Below are positions 12,767-22,101 of a DNA stretch of 64,000 bases, in pieces (the first letter of the stretch is position 1; every line of letters begins with the position of its first letter). Below the pieces are notes generated by a model. That model made no database searches, was not told where the DNA came from, and saw nothing but the letters and a program-made list of their open reading frames with translations. The stretch lies in NCBI GenBank assembly GCA_002189035.1, contig NEEC01000007.1, forward strand, positions 2,852,001-2,916,000. Reading direction: 5' to 3'. Position numbers and translations under genes: made by a program. This stretch comes from Utricularia gibba. Taxonomy: Eukaryota; Streptophyta; Magnoliopsida; Lamiales; Lentibulariaceae.

Positions 12767-13156
12767 TGATGTCGAGTGAGGACGAATATGAGATAAACCA
12801 GCAGCAAACTGTGAGAAATGTGGAGGACCCAGAACAGGAAAATACGAATGTGTTGAGAGATAACGGGAGGAAGAAGAAGAAGGTCTGTCAGCAACTCGGA
12901 CTGATTATACTGGACAGCAAGATCAGAAGATGGGCCACCAACAAAGATCTTGCTACTCATCCACTTCAAGAAAATGGCCCAACATGATGATATGGCCCAA
13001 CGTGCTGAAGTCAATATTGTTGGAAGTCGTAGTGAGCAACGGCTAATCCCTAGAAGTAGGCGACCGTTGCTAAAGAACTATAAATATGTGTACTCTTGCA
13101 TAACATTAAAATATATCTGTTCTACAACCCTCACACATCGATATAAACTGCTATCA
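12767..13156 (+). repeat. 5' LTR of the copia element
   Basis: 390 bp, TG...CA bounded, identical by eye to 17724-18113. It carries a TATAAATA box at 13079-13086, which probably starts the genomic transcript about 30 bp downstream, and an ATG at 12769 that opens a 72-codon frame (SSEDEYEINQQQ...). Confidence 0.95.
13079..13086 (+). promoter_or_regulatory. TATA box of the 5' LTR
   Basis: TATAAATA lies about 75 bp before the LTR end, the usual layout for U3 promoter, short R and U5 in copia LTRs. The same box recurs at 18036-18043 in the 3' LTR. Confidence 0.6.
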
Positions 13157-13174
13157 TGGTGAACCCGACGTGAA
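13157..13174 (+). other. Candidate primer-binding site
   Basis: TGGTGAACCCGACGTGAA starts at the base after the 5' LTR. TGGT complements the CCA end of a tRNA (plus the discriminator base). It is not the initiator-Met site (TGGTATCAGAGC) seen in many copia elements, and I could not assign the primer tRNA. Confidence 0.6.
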
Positions 13175-13288
13175 ACAAGCAGCTCAACATTGCTATCCTT
13201 CCAAACACGGTTTGCCACTCAAACACTACATCTAAAGGCTTCTTACCTTACTCTATATTCTATCGCAGGTTCTCAAAAGAGTGTCATC

Positions 13289-16200
13289 ATGTCTGTAACA
13301 AACATATTACCTCCCATTTTTGACGGAAAGGAATACGATATTTGGGCGCCAAAAATGGAGATATATCTCCAACTTCATGGGCTCTGGAAAATAATAGCCA
13401 CTGATCCAGTTTTTGAAGGAACACCTGAAGAAAAAACTGCAGCTGAAAAAGCTTATAGAGACAAAGAAATTCAGGCTGCAGCTGTGCTAGCCACAGCAGT
13501 GGTTGGAGATGCTTACAGGTGTATAACTCGAAGGTCTCCAAGAGAGGCGTGGCTTATGCTCGAGAAAACCTTTGAAGAAACAAAGGAAGACAAGCACAGG
13601 GAGATACAGAAACTATGGAATGAAGTTTACAACTTCAAAATTAGAGATGGCGAGGTAGCCACCAATGCAGAACAACTTCTCAAAAACCTGGAAAAACTAA
13701 AGCGCCTTGGAGAAGAAGTTGACTCCCGTGAAGAGCGCAAGCTTAAGGCCAGGATCATTCATAGTGCTCCGGCAGATTATGATGCTGTCGTTGAATCCTT
13801 GGAAGCAACCGGATTTCTAGAAACTCTGAGTCTGCAGCAACTGCTCCAACACTTCAAAAATGTGGACAGCAGACGTAAATCTCGCAATGAAGAAAATCTA
13901 TTAGAAGCTGCCTTCAAAGCATCACTTACTATAGCAGGTCCTAAAGGAGAAAATGGGACACAACAATATTCTGCACCAAGTTTCCTACCTGTCAAGAAAG
14001 AGAAAAAGGGGCCACATCCTCCTTGCCCATATTGCGCACAGAAAAACCACATTCCAACGAACTGTTTTTGGCATCCTGAGGCTCATTGCGCAATCTGTTC
14101 AACCAAAGGCCATGTGGAGCGTGTGTGTCCCACCAAGAAATCATATGCCTCTACTTATGTTGTTGCTGCATCTTCTGAACATTCAAAAAACAAATCAATT
14201 CATGTATCTCCTGATGATTCAAATATGAAAGTGAAGTCTTCAGTTTATATCTTGTGCAGCAAGACTACTCTCTCTGATTTCACTGATCTACGACACAACA
14301 CAATCTGGTTCATTGATTGCGCCTGCAGTAATCACTTGACCAACAACAAGTCTATATTCACAACATATACCCCAATATCAGGAAAAACTCTCACCATTGC
14401 TGATGGAACGCTCATTGCAGTTGAAGGTGTTGGATCAATCTGTCTGGAAACTGAACAAAAACTCATCAAGATTACTAATGTATTCTATGTACCAAAGGCT
14501 TCTCACAACTTACTGAGTGCAGGACAACTAGCAGAATGTGGATATGAGTTGAATATAGAGAACAATATGTGCTTGTTGAAGGATTATGCTCACAATATTG
14601 TACTAAAAGTGCCCATGGTAAATCGCCTCTTTCCAGTTAACTGCATGACAACTAATAGTAATTTCTGTCTTGCAGCTGTAAATACCTCTTTCCTATGGCA
14701 CAAAAGATTAGGTCACTATCATGCAAGCCAACTCAGAACAGCGCAAACCCAAGGAGTTATACATGGCGTACCTCAATTAAAGGACTGGAATTTCCCGTGC
14801 AGCACCTGTCTATTTGGGAAAATGCACAAGAAGCCATTCAAGAATCGTACTGAAGTATCCGACTCTAAACTACAGCTAGTAGTCTCTGACGTATGCGGAC
14901 CTATGCATGTTGAGACACCTGGTGGAAAGAAATTCTATGTCCTATTTATTGATGACTACACCAAGCATATGTGGGTATATTTTCTTAAGCAAAAGTCTGA
15001 AGTGACTAAATACTTCAAGCAGTTCAAGATGATGGCAGAATTACAAAGCAATTGTAGAATACTTACTTTGCATTCAGACAATGGCGGGGAATACAAATCA
15101 TCCGAACTCCGAGACATCTGCAATGCAAGTGGTATAGTTCATCGGTTTACCGTTCCATATACCCCTCAACAAAATGGTGTTTGTGAAAGGAAAAATCAAA
15201 CGATTATGAATATGGCTCGTTGCTTGTTATTGGAACACAACTTACCATTGCGCTTTTGGGGAGAAGCTGTTAACACAGCGGTATTCCTATTAAATCGACT
15301 TCCCACCAAAGGAATACCTGAAGGAAAAACTCCACATGAACTGTGGTATGGAAAAGTCCCAGATCTACAGAATCTGAAAATCTTCGGATCCCTCTGCTAT
15401 GTCCATATATCTAAAGAAAAACGCAGAAAGTTAGAGAATCATGCTCAAATGGGGGTCTTTATGGGATATTCGGACTCCTCTCAAATTTACAGAATATTTA
15501 TTCCATCCAAACAATGTATAGAAGTTCAAAGATGTGCTGATGTTGTGGTTGAAGAAAGTCTGACCTATGACTGGCATAATATCTCTTCTACTCCTGAAAA
15601 CGAAGCTGAATATTCCAGAGACATGCAACTCCTATTTCCTATCAATGCATCTGAAAATCTTACTGAAATGCACGAAGAGAATCTTGTCAATGAACTTCCT
15701 GAAACTAATACCACTATTACGAATAATTCCAATCTTGTTGGTGCAGAAACAGAGGACAACAATTATTTCAGACATCACTCAGAAAGGAATCAAGACATGC
15801 AAAGTAATGATCATATGCCATATCCTACTTCGTCGCAACAGCCTCAACATGGAGAAAGCAGAGAATCAGAATATCAATTCTCTTCATTACAAGAACAGGA
15901 GGAAAATACATCTCACTTCCAAAACTCTGAGCAAATTATATCTGAAAGACATGATAACACAGAAAATATCTCAGAAGATTCAGCAAACAACTACAATTCC
16001 TATACACATCACTTTATGCTGCAGTCAGCCGATCATCTCATAGATGAAGAGCCTGCTAGAGGTTACTGTCCTCTTACTGAAGTCTATGACAGATCGCTTA
16101 TGATTTGTGAACCTACCTCTCCCTTCGAAGCTCTCAATGATCCTGCATGGAAAACCTCAATGGATAATGAGTTACAGGCCATAGCAGAGCATCAAGTGTG

Positions 16201-17944
16201 GACAGCGGTGGATAAACCTCTCAATATTAAACCGTTGGGATTAAAATGGATTTATCGCACAAAGCTAAATCCAGACGGCTCAGTAAATAAGTTAAAGTCT
16301 AGGCTGGTTGCAAAAGGATATCTTCAAAAGGAAGGTATAGACTACTGGGAGACTTTCGCACCGGTAGCTCGTCTGGATACAATAAAATTGATTATCGCAT
16401 TAGCCGCCAGTCAAGGTTGGATCCTGCACCATTTAGACATAAAGAATGCGTTTCTGAATGGAGACTTGAAAGAAGACATATATGTTGAAAATCCTCCCGG
16501 TTTTACACTAAAGGATGGCTCAAATAAGGTGTTAAAACTCCAAAAGGCTCTCTACGGGCTTAAACAAGCGCCCAAGGAATGGTATTCAACCATAGATTCA
16601 TACTTTGGTCAAATGGGTTATATCAGAAGCAAGAACGACCCTACTCTATACACCCTCAACAATCAAACTGGAAAGGTCATCATATCTTTATACGTTGATG
16701 ACATCTTACTAACAGGAAATAACGAGACATTGATAGCAGATCAAAAATCAAGGCTCAAACAACGGTTCGAATTGACTGATCTAGGGCCAGCAAGATATAT
16801 TCTTGGACTAGAGATAATACAAGATCCCAATTTTATATTTCTCAGCCAGCAAAAATACACTGAAGACTTACTAAAAAAATTTGGGATGGACAATGCAAAA
16901 GAAGCAACTACGCCTTTCACTCCATACCTGAAGAACAAGGCAAACAACTATCTGAAAGAATTAAATTCTGCCGATTCAGGGCCACAAGATCCTCAAGAAA
17001 ATTCAGTGAACATACGAGAATATCAGAAGACTGTTGGTGCCCTACTATACCTCACCTCAACTCGACCGGACATTACATTCGCTGTAACGTTTCTATCCAG
17101 GTTTATGCATCACCCTCTTGCTTTACACCTTAGAATAGCTAAACAAATATTCAAATATCTGAATGCTACAAAAACTATGGGTTTATACTTCAAAAGGCAT
17201 ACTGACCTATCTCTTCAAGGGTTCGTAGACTCTGATTTCGCAGGTGACGAATCTGATCTTAAATCCACCACTGGTTATTTGTTTACTCTGGGCTCTGCTG
17301 CATTTGCTTGGAACAGCAGAAAACAGACCTTAGTAGCTCAATCCTCAGCCGAAGCAGAATACATGGCTGGAGCTTGTGCTGCAAATCACGCTCAATGGCT
17401 CCTGAAATTATGTGAAGATTTACAGATCAAGATTAACAAGCCACTCATTCTGAAAATTGACAGCAAATCAGCCATAAGTATAGCTCAAAATCCGGTCATG
17501 TTTGGGAAGACGAAGCATATCAAAATCAAATACCATGTTCTTAGGGAATACATCAAAGAAGGAAGCATAAAATTGGAGTATTTACCATCAGAAAGACAAG
17601 CCGCAGACATTCTCACCAAAGCCCTCTTTCCAAGTCATTTCTCTCAAATCCGTGAGCTATTAGGGCTGCGCAGAAATCCCTTGATTACTGCTGCCTCATC
17701 TCATGTTCTTCCTCAAGGAGGAATGATGTCGAGTGAGGACGAATATGAGATAAACCAGCAGCAAACTGTGAGAAATGTGGAGGACCCAGAACAGGAAAAT
17801 ACGAATGTGTTGAGAGATAACGGGAGGAAGAAGAAGAAGGTCTGTCAGCAACTCGGACTGATTATACTGGACAGCAAGATCAGAAGATGGGCCACCAACA
17901 AAGATCTTGCTACTCATCCACTTCAAGAAAATGGCCCAACATGA
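13289..17944 (+). CDS. Copia gag-pol polyprotein
   Basis: The polyprotein is about 1551 residues from the ATG at 13289, which begins MSVTNILPPIFDGKEYDIW. The gag part is of UBN2 type with two CX2CX4HX4C knuckles (starting CPYCAQKNH and CAICSTKGH). The protease core reads WFIDCACSNHLTNN. A GAG-pre-integrase HHCC region follows (LWHKRLGHYH...CSTCLFGK). The integrase triad lies in VVSDVCGPM, LHSDNGGEY and NGVCERKNQ. Reverse transcriptase has LVAKGY, FAPVARLDTIK, HHLDIKNAFLNG and YVDD (about residue 1135). RNase H has FVDSDFAGDES, AQSSAEAEYMA and KIKYHVLREY. The frame continues past the polypurine tract and stops about 220 bp inside the 3' LTR, adding a tail of about 73 LTR-encoded residues. The protease has Asp-Cys-Ala where Asp-Ser/Thr-Gly is usual. 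Confidence 0.94.
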   Translation: MSVTNILPPIFDGKEYDIWAPKMEIYLQLHGLWKIIATDPVFEGTPEEKTAAEKAYRDKEIQAAAVLATAVVGDAYRCITRRSPREAWLMLEKTFEETKEDKHREIQKLWNEVYNFKIRDGEVATNAEQLLKNLEKLKRLGEEVDSREERKLKARIIHSAPADYDAVVESLEATGFLETLSLQQLLQHFKNVDSRRKSRNEENLLEAAFKASLTIAGPKGENGTQQYSAPSFLPVKKEKKGPHPPCPYCAQKNHIPTNCFWHPEAHCAICSTKGHVERVCPTKKSYASTYVVAASSEHSKNKSIHVSPDDSNMKVKSSVYILCSKTTLSDFTDLRHNTIWFIDCACSNHLTNNKSIFTTYTPISGKTLTIADGTLIAVEGVGSICLETEQKLIKITNVFYVPKASHNLLSAGQLAECGYELNIENNMCLLKDYAHNIVLKVPMVNRLFPVNCMTTNSNFCLAAVNTSFLWHKRLGHYHASQLRTAQTQGVIHGVPQLKDWNFPCSTCLFGKMHKKPFKNRTEVSDSKLQLVVSDVCGPMHVETPGGKKFYVLFIDDYTKHMWVYFLKQKSEVTKYFKQFKMMAELQSNCRILTLHSDNGGEYKSSELRDICNASGIVHRFTVPYTPQQNGVCERKNQTIMNMARCLLLEHNLPLRFWGEAVNTAVFLLNRLPTKGIPEGKTPHELWYGKVPDLQNLKIFGSLCYVHISKEKRRKLENHAQMGVFMGYSDSSQIYRIFIPSKQCIEVQRCADVVVEESLTYDWHNISSTPENEAEYSRDMQLLFPINASENLTEMHEENLVNELPETNTTITNNSNLVGAETEDNNYFRHHSERNQDMQSNDHMPYPTSSQQPQHGESRESEYQFSSLQEQEENTSHFQNSEQIISERHDNTENISEDSANNYNSYTHHFMLQSADHLIDEEPARGYCPLTEVYDRSLMICEPTSPFEALNDPAWKTSMDNELQAIAEHQVWTAVDKPLNIKPLGLKWIYRTKLNPDGSVNKLKSRLVAKGYLQKEGIDYWETFAPVARLDTIKLIIALAASQGWILHHLDIKNAFLNGDLKEDIYVENPPGFTLKDGSNKVLKLQKALYGLKQAPKEWYSTIDSYFGQMGYIRSKNDPTLYTLNNQTGKVIISLYVDDILLTGNNETLIADQKSRLKQRFELTDLGPARYILGLEIIQDPNFIFLSQQKYTEDLLKKFGMDNAKEATTPFTPYLKNKANNYLKELNSADSGPQDPQENSVNIREYQKTVGALLYLTSTRPDITFAVTFLSRFMHHPLALHLRIAKQIFKYLNATKTMGLYFKRHTDLSLQGFVDSDFAGDESDLKSTTGYLFTLGSAAFAWNSRKQTLVAQSSAEAEYMAGACAANHAQWLLKLCEDLQIKINKPLILKIDSKSAISIAQNPVMFGKTKHIKIKYHVLREYIKEGSIKLEYLPSERQAADILTKALFPSHFSQIRELLGLRRNPLITAASSHVLPQGGMMSSEDEYEINQQQTVRNVEDPEQENTNVLRDNGRKKKKVCQQLGLIILDSKIRRWATNKDLATHPLQENGPT
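17713..17723 (+). other. Polypurine tract of the copia element
   Basis: CAAGGAGGAA immediately precedes the TG of the 3' LTR. A purine run here primes plus-strand DNA synthesis in LTR retrotransposons. It lies inside the gag-pol frame, because that frame has no stop before the LTR. Confidence 0.75.
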
Positions 17945-18113
17945 TGATATGGCCCAACGTGCTGAAGTCAATATTGTTGGAAGTCGTAGTGAGCAACGGC
18001 TAATCCCTAGAAGTAGGCGACCGTTGCTAAAGAACTATAAATATGTGTACTCTTGCATAACATTAAAATATATCTGTTCTACAACCCTCACACATCGATA
18101 TAAACTGCTATCA
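17724..18113 (+). repeat. 3' LTR of the copia element
   Basis: 390 bp, same sequence as 12767-13156. It contains the stop codon of gag-pol at 17942-17944 and a TATA box at 18036-18043 that points into the remaining AP2 exons. The target duplication AGCGC follows at 18114-18118. Confidence 0.95.
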
Positions 18114-18559
18114 AGCGCTTCCGATGTTCCTCTGTTTTCCGGCGATGGGATGATGATGGAAGAAACGTCAACCCTCTGCACCAACACGGGCTTCCATGAC
18201 GACGGCATCTTTGAGTGGGCATTTGGAGATCAAGGTATGCTTTATCTACATGTATAAAGAGGGCTTTCTTTGCACTTGCTCTTCTGCTAAACTGCTCCTT
18301 TTTGGTTGCAGTGATCAACTTCAACGTAAGCGAAACCATCGGCATAGGAGAAATGCAGCACACCAGCAGACGAACAGCGTCACACGACGATCAACTGATT
18401 CATGTTCCTGAGTTAAGTCCACCAAACCTGCTACTCTCCCAAGGCATGGGTGAGATGAACCCCTGGAACGATCTGGAACCGGATCTATTCTTCGATCATA
18501 CCTTCAACATTTCTTCCTTTTTCGACGTCATGACCTACGACGATGGAACAAGGGCCTGA

Positions 18560-20427
18560 TATCCCCCACACTGAGTACCACATAACTACAGCACTCTCGC
18601 TTCTCAAACATGGAAACTTGCTACTGTTCATTCTCATTGGCACGTCAGATGAGAATTTTATTTCACTTTTTTTCTCGCCTTTATCTTACAAAAACAACAA
18701 CATCAACAAACTGTTTGAAGAAATTGAATGTAAGTAACATAAAACTTGTCCAGAAATATAAGCTACTATATGTGAACTAAGTGTTGGCATTGACAATGCC
18801 GTACTGTGCAATCCATGTGTCTACACAAGTAGCCACGTGGGTGGCCAATACAAATGATATCAGCAAGTACTACAGAAATCACATAGGCGTGCGTGCTTCT
18901 TGACTCTGCTGCATTCGTCAATGCAGCAGCATATCATCATCTGGGCTGCCACCCCAACATCGATACTATGGGAAATCCCCTTCCTTGGGGCAACCATACT
19001 CGGTTAATAAAAACCCCAATATACAACTCTAGTATTTATGTTAAATTAAAATAATACAGATAACCATTTCTCAAATAAACTCAAAATCCGTGTCCTTTGA
19101 GCTGATATAAAGCACAGCCGGATTGAAAGAGGTAGTCAAATTATATATAAATGATCATTCGTACAATCTTTCTCACATAATAAATTAAAATTTTTACATT
19201 AGTTCATTTTTATTAGACACTCATACGGGGACGTCCACTTTTCTAATGCAACTCCATGATATTTATGAAAAAGTGATGCTGAAATTCAGAATTCGATAGA
19301 TTGAATAAGAATATGTAAAGTTTAAATATATAAGAAATATAAATTATATTAAAAAAGATTAGATTTAAATCTATTATTATTGATTTATAATTTATTATAG
19401 TATAAATAATAATAATAAGTTGTATTATACACATAAACTAATTTATTTATCAAATACTGCTTAAATATATACTTTTCTAAAGGATTGAAGCAAATAAATT
19501 AGTTATCCAAAAAAATATATAAATTGAAACAACAATAAATAATATGTTAATACAATTATACAAAAATAATAAAGTATTTTAAAATAAAAAAATTAAATAA
19601 TATAATATTTTATAAATTTCTAGTTTAAAACTAAAACGATTCATACTTCAAAATAAATAAGTTCATAAGTTCAAAAATATAAAAATTTATATTTCTATAA
19701 GAGTCCATGTTTTCATCTCTAACTCATAAAATAACGATAAGATAAATGTATCTAAATTTTAAATTATCCAAATTTTACAAAATAAAAAGCGATGAAGAAA
19801 AGGAACAAGAAACCTTGGGTAGTAAGAGACAATACAAAAATAGATGAGAAACCCTAATTATCATAACATTTGAATTTGATTTAAATAATTATTTTTAACA
19901 CTTTAATATTATTTTCGAATTAATTGTATTTTATAAATAATAAAATAATTTGAAGATTTCAAGTTGTAGAAAAAGAATATATTCAATTAAATTAATCCTA
20001 TGTAATGTTTTAATACATACTGTATTACGTATTCAATATGTATTCGATATTCGACATTTGAAATATTTTTGTAATATTTTCAATTTAGATGGTAATATTT
20101 GAAATATTAAATATTTTTTTGAAATAATGGTAATTTCAATGGTTTAGGATGAATTTGGGTTCATTTAATAAATGCGATCAACACATTTTGGATGATTGCT
20201 CGCAAAGAGGGAATCGGATTCCTCGCTGGTCAAAAAACTTCTTCCCTCTCTCGCCATGGGAGGAAAGAAATTAGGTAAGATGGGAGGGGATCCCATTTTT
20301 CCGATTGGCGGTCATCTCTGTCTAATGGGTTCTCCGGCAATCTCCTGCAGCGTCGTTTTTCGGCAGCCTCTGCGGGAACTCGCCGCCGTCCCGGGAGCCA
20401 TCCAGGTCATCAGTCGACGGTGCGAAG
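18560..20427. other. AT-rich intergenic region
   Basis: The AP2 3' flank is followed by very AT-rich sequence with no coding or element signal. The region just before 20428 has a short unrelated frame but no TATA box that I can support. Confidence 0.5.
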
Positions 20428-20724
20428 ATGGAGGTGGGAGAGCAGCAGAAACCGAGGTCGAAGAGCATGAGGATTGTGAGCAAGAAGAAGATGGAACGGG
20501 AGGATTCCGTGTGGAAGAAGCCGATCATCTTGGGGGAGAAATGCAGGGTGCCTGACGAGGATGAAGACGACGCCGTTTTACACGACGAGAACGGGAACCG
20601 GATCTCGGCGTACCACCGGAGAAGCTCCGCCAGCGCGAGCTTCGCCATGCCATGTTCGCGGCTGAGCTGCTCGACGGATGACGGGGAACAAGTGCATGCG
20701 CCGGAGAAAGCGGGTAGATCATGA
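20428..20724 (+). CDS. Small plant-specific protein of unknown function
   Basis: 98 residues in a single exon. The centre has the pattern W-KKPIILGEKCRVPD...VLHDENGNRI, which resembles a family of short, uncharacterised angiosperm proteins with a W-(K)-x-I-L-M/L-G-x-(K/R)-C-x-x-P core followed by a D-x-x-G-N motif. The N terminus is basic and the rest is Ser-rich. No signal peptide or membrane segment is seen. GC content rises sharply here relative to both flanks, as in the other genes. An overlapping frame from 20196 is less protein-like and was not chosen. Function unknown. Confidence 0.6.
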   Translation: MEVGEQQKPRSKSMRIVSKKKMEREDSVWKKPIILGEKCRVPDEDEDDAVLHDENGNRISAYHRRSSASASFAMPCSRLSCSTDDGEQVHAPEKAGRS

Positions 20725-21979
20725 ATTTTGTCAATATTCTTTCGTTCATTTTTTTCTAAAAGAAAAGAAAAGGAGAAAATTCAAATAAATAAATGCCTTG
20801 GTCATTCCAAAATTCCACAACGAAGATGAACCAGGACCATAATCCAGCATCCATGCAGTGCAATGCAATTGCATGAGGAGAACATGATTCTAAGTCGCCC
20901 ACCAGCACTCTCAGATGATGTTCTACACATTTTTTAAAATACTTTTACTTCAGCAATCATAAAAATGGAATTTTATAAGAACAATAAATATTTCTTTTTT
21001 TCTTTTTTTTTTAAATTTTTTTTTCCTTTCTCCTTCTTCATCCAAAGGAGACCTCTTAAGAGTTCCATGCCTTCAAATCTGAAATTGATGGTTCTTCGAG
21101 CAACTACGATTCCATTGGTAAAGTATACTTGATACATCTTCATGGCCTTAGAGTAATTGAAGATGAATCAATTAAAAGAGATGACAAAGGCGAAGCACGA
21201 AATTTAAGAAGTAAATCGATATTAATAATATTTGCTGTGCTATGTGCATTTTTATTTTGTTATATGGGTTTCACGTAGCCATTAAATATAAAAACAAGAA
21301 GTCTGGTATGTATGAGTTTATAACATAGATAACTGGATCATATCTTTGTTTTGACAGTGATTTTGGAACCTAAAATGTAAAAACTAGCTGATTTTCTATG
21401 AAAAATCTGTTCTTTTCTTTTGTAAAGTATCAAACTCAACTTCTTTGTGGACTTCAAATGCAGAAACTTCTGGAAATATACTAGACAACAACTTGAAATC
21501 TCATTGTTTCAAATCCCGCCTGATGAGTCCAGCCCCATGCTCTAGACACTACACTAAACTTTTTCAAGATCTCATTAGGAAGTGAAGAAAAATCTATCAC
21601 TCTTTTTCCAAAGTTAAAAAACAGTACCATCTCCTTTATTTTTAAGACATCAAAAATGTCTAGCAATGCATATTCAATGATAACCCTAAAATATCATACA
21701 CTAAAACTGAACATATTTCTATCAAATGTAATCAATGTGGTTCCTCCATTCCTTCAAAGGCTGTTACAAGTCGAAAAGCATTGCATCAATGGGATCTTAG
21801 CTGCAAAATTTTTCAGGCAGTGAGGAGGCAAATGCTCATGTAAATTTTTCTGCTGTAACTGAGATTGGCAAGGGTGAGTTATAAGGAGAGGCTGATGGCA
21901 TCTGTTATACAAAAAGATGGATAATTTAACTGCCTTCATGTGCATGTACAGATACAGTAAAATGCAGAGGGAGTACTGG
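20725..21979. other. Intergenic region, nothing recognised
   Basis: AT-rich sequence with a T-rich stretch near 20990-21030. No exon, RNA gene or repeat element could be supported. Confidence 0.45.
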
Positions 21980-22079
21980 TTAGAGGACACAGAGGTAGGA
22001 ATTAAGACTCTTGTTCACCACAGCTACGTATGTTTTGGTTCCCTTCTCAGCTTCTTCTCCACAAAGCATTCTGCCAAAG
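21980..22079 (-). other. Duplicate or alternative last exon of the patatin-like gene
   Basis: On the minus strand, TTCTTTTGTAG|CTTTGGCAGAATGC closely resembles the acceptor and start of the real last exon (TTTTTCTTGTAG|CTTTGCAAAG). The two stay alignable for about 50 bp, sharing GAGAAGAAG and GAGA/GAAGG blocks. It would accept exon 6 in the same phase and give a different tail of about 33 residues ending at 21980. It may be an alternative 3' exon or a decayed duplicate. Confidence 0.5.
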
Positions 22080-22101
22080 CTACAAAAGAAGCAAAGTTGT
22101 G

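Larger units (their letters stand above)
12767..18113 (+). mobile_element. Full-length Ty1/copia LTR retrotransposon, apparently very young
   Basis: The element is 5347 bp. LTRs of 390 bp (12767-13156 and 17724-18113) begin TGATGTCGAG and end GCTATCA; reading both through I found no difference between them. A primer-binding-like TGGT sequence follows the 5' LTR directly, and a purine tract (AAGGAGGAA) abuts the 3' LTR. One gag-pol frame runs uninterrupted between them, with gag, protease, integrase, reverse transcriptase and RNase H in copia order. A 5-bp duplication AGCGC flanks it. Identical LTRs imply a recent insertion, since the LTRs are copied from one template at insertion. Confidence 0.96.
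11265..18559 (+). pseudogene. WRI1-like AP2/ERF transcription factor, split by a copia element
   Basis: Host exons: 11265-11383, 11479-11561, a 9-bp microexon 11754-11762, 11906-11993, 12126-12250, 12330-12406, 12487-12766 (continuing at 18119-18234 after the insertion) and 18312-18559. Two AP2 repeats are encoded: SSRYRGVTR...GRYEAHLWD...[17 protein letters not shown] and SKYRGVTR...ARWEARIG...EEEAAAAYDMAAIE. Both repeats, the linker and the VYL-type microexon follow WRINKLED1-like regulators of fatty-acid or wax genes; the exact member is not resolved. Ignoring the element, the exons total 1145 bp, one short of a frame: the exon at 11906 starts GGCG where GGGCG is expected. With the element in place, translation stops five codons after the junction (stop at 12777-12779), keeping both AP2 repeats but losing about 120 acidic C-terminal residues. 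The ATG at 11265 is the first in frame before the AP2 repeat; an earlier exon cannot be excluded. Confidence 0.85.

Noticed and set aside
12767-13156. LTR frame starting MSSEDEYEIN as an independent gene
   Set aside because: It is the same sequence as the pol tail in the 3' LTR and no separate promoter or family supports it; treated as part of the element.
20196-20555. 119-residue frame overlapping the small protein gene
   Set aside because: It overlaps the frame at 20428, which has a conserved-looking core; this one reads as out-of-frame translation with no motif.
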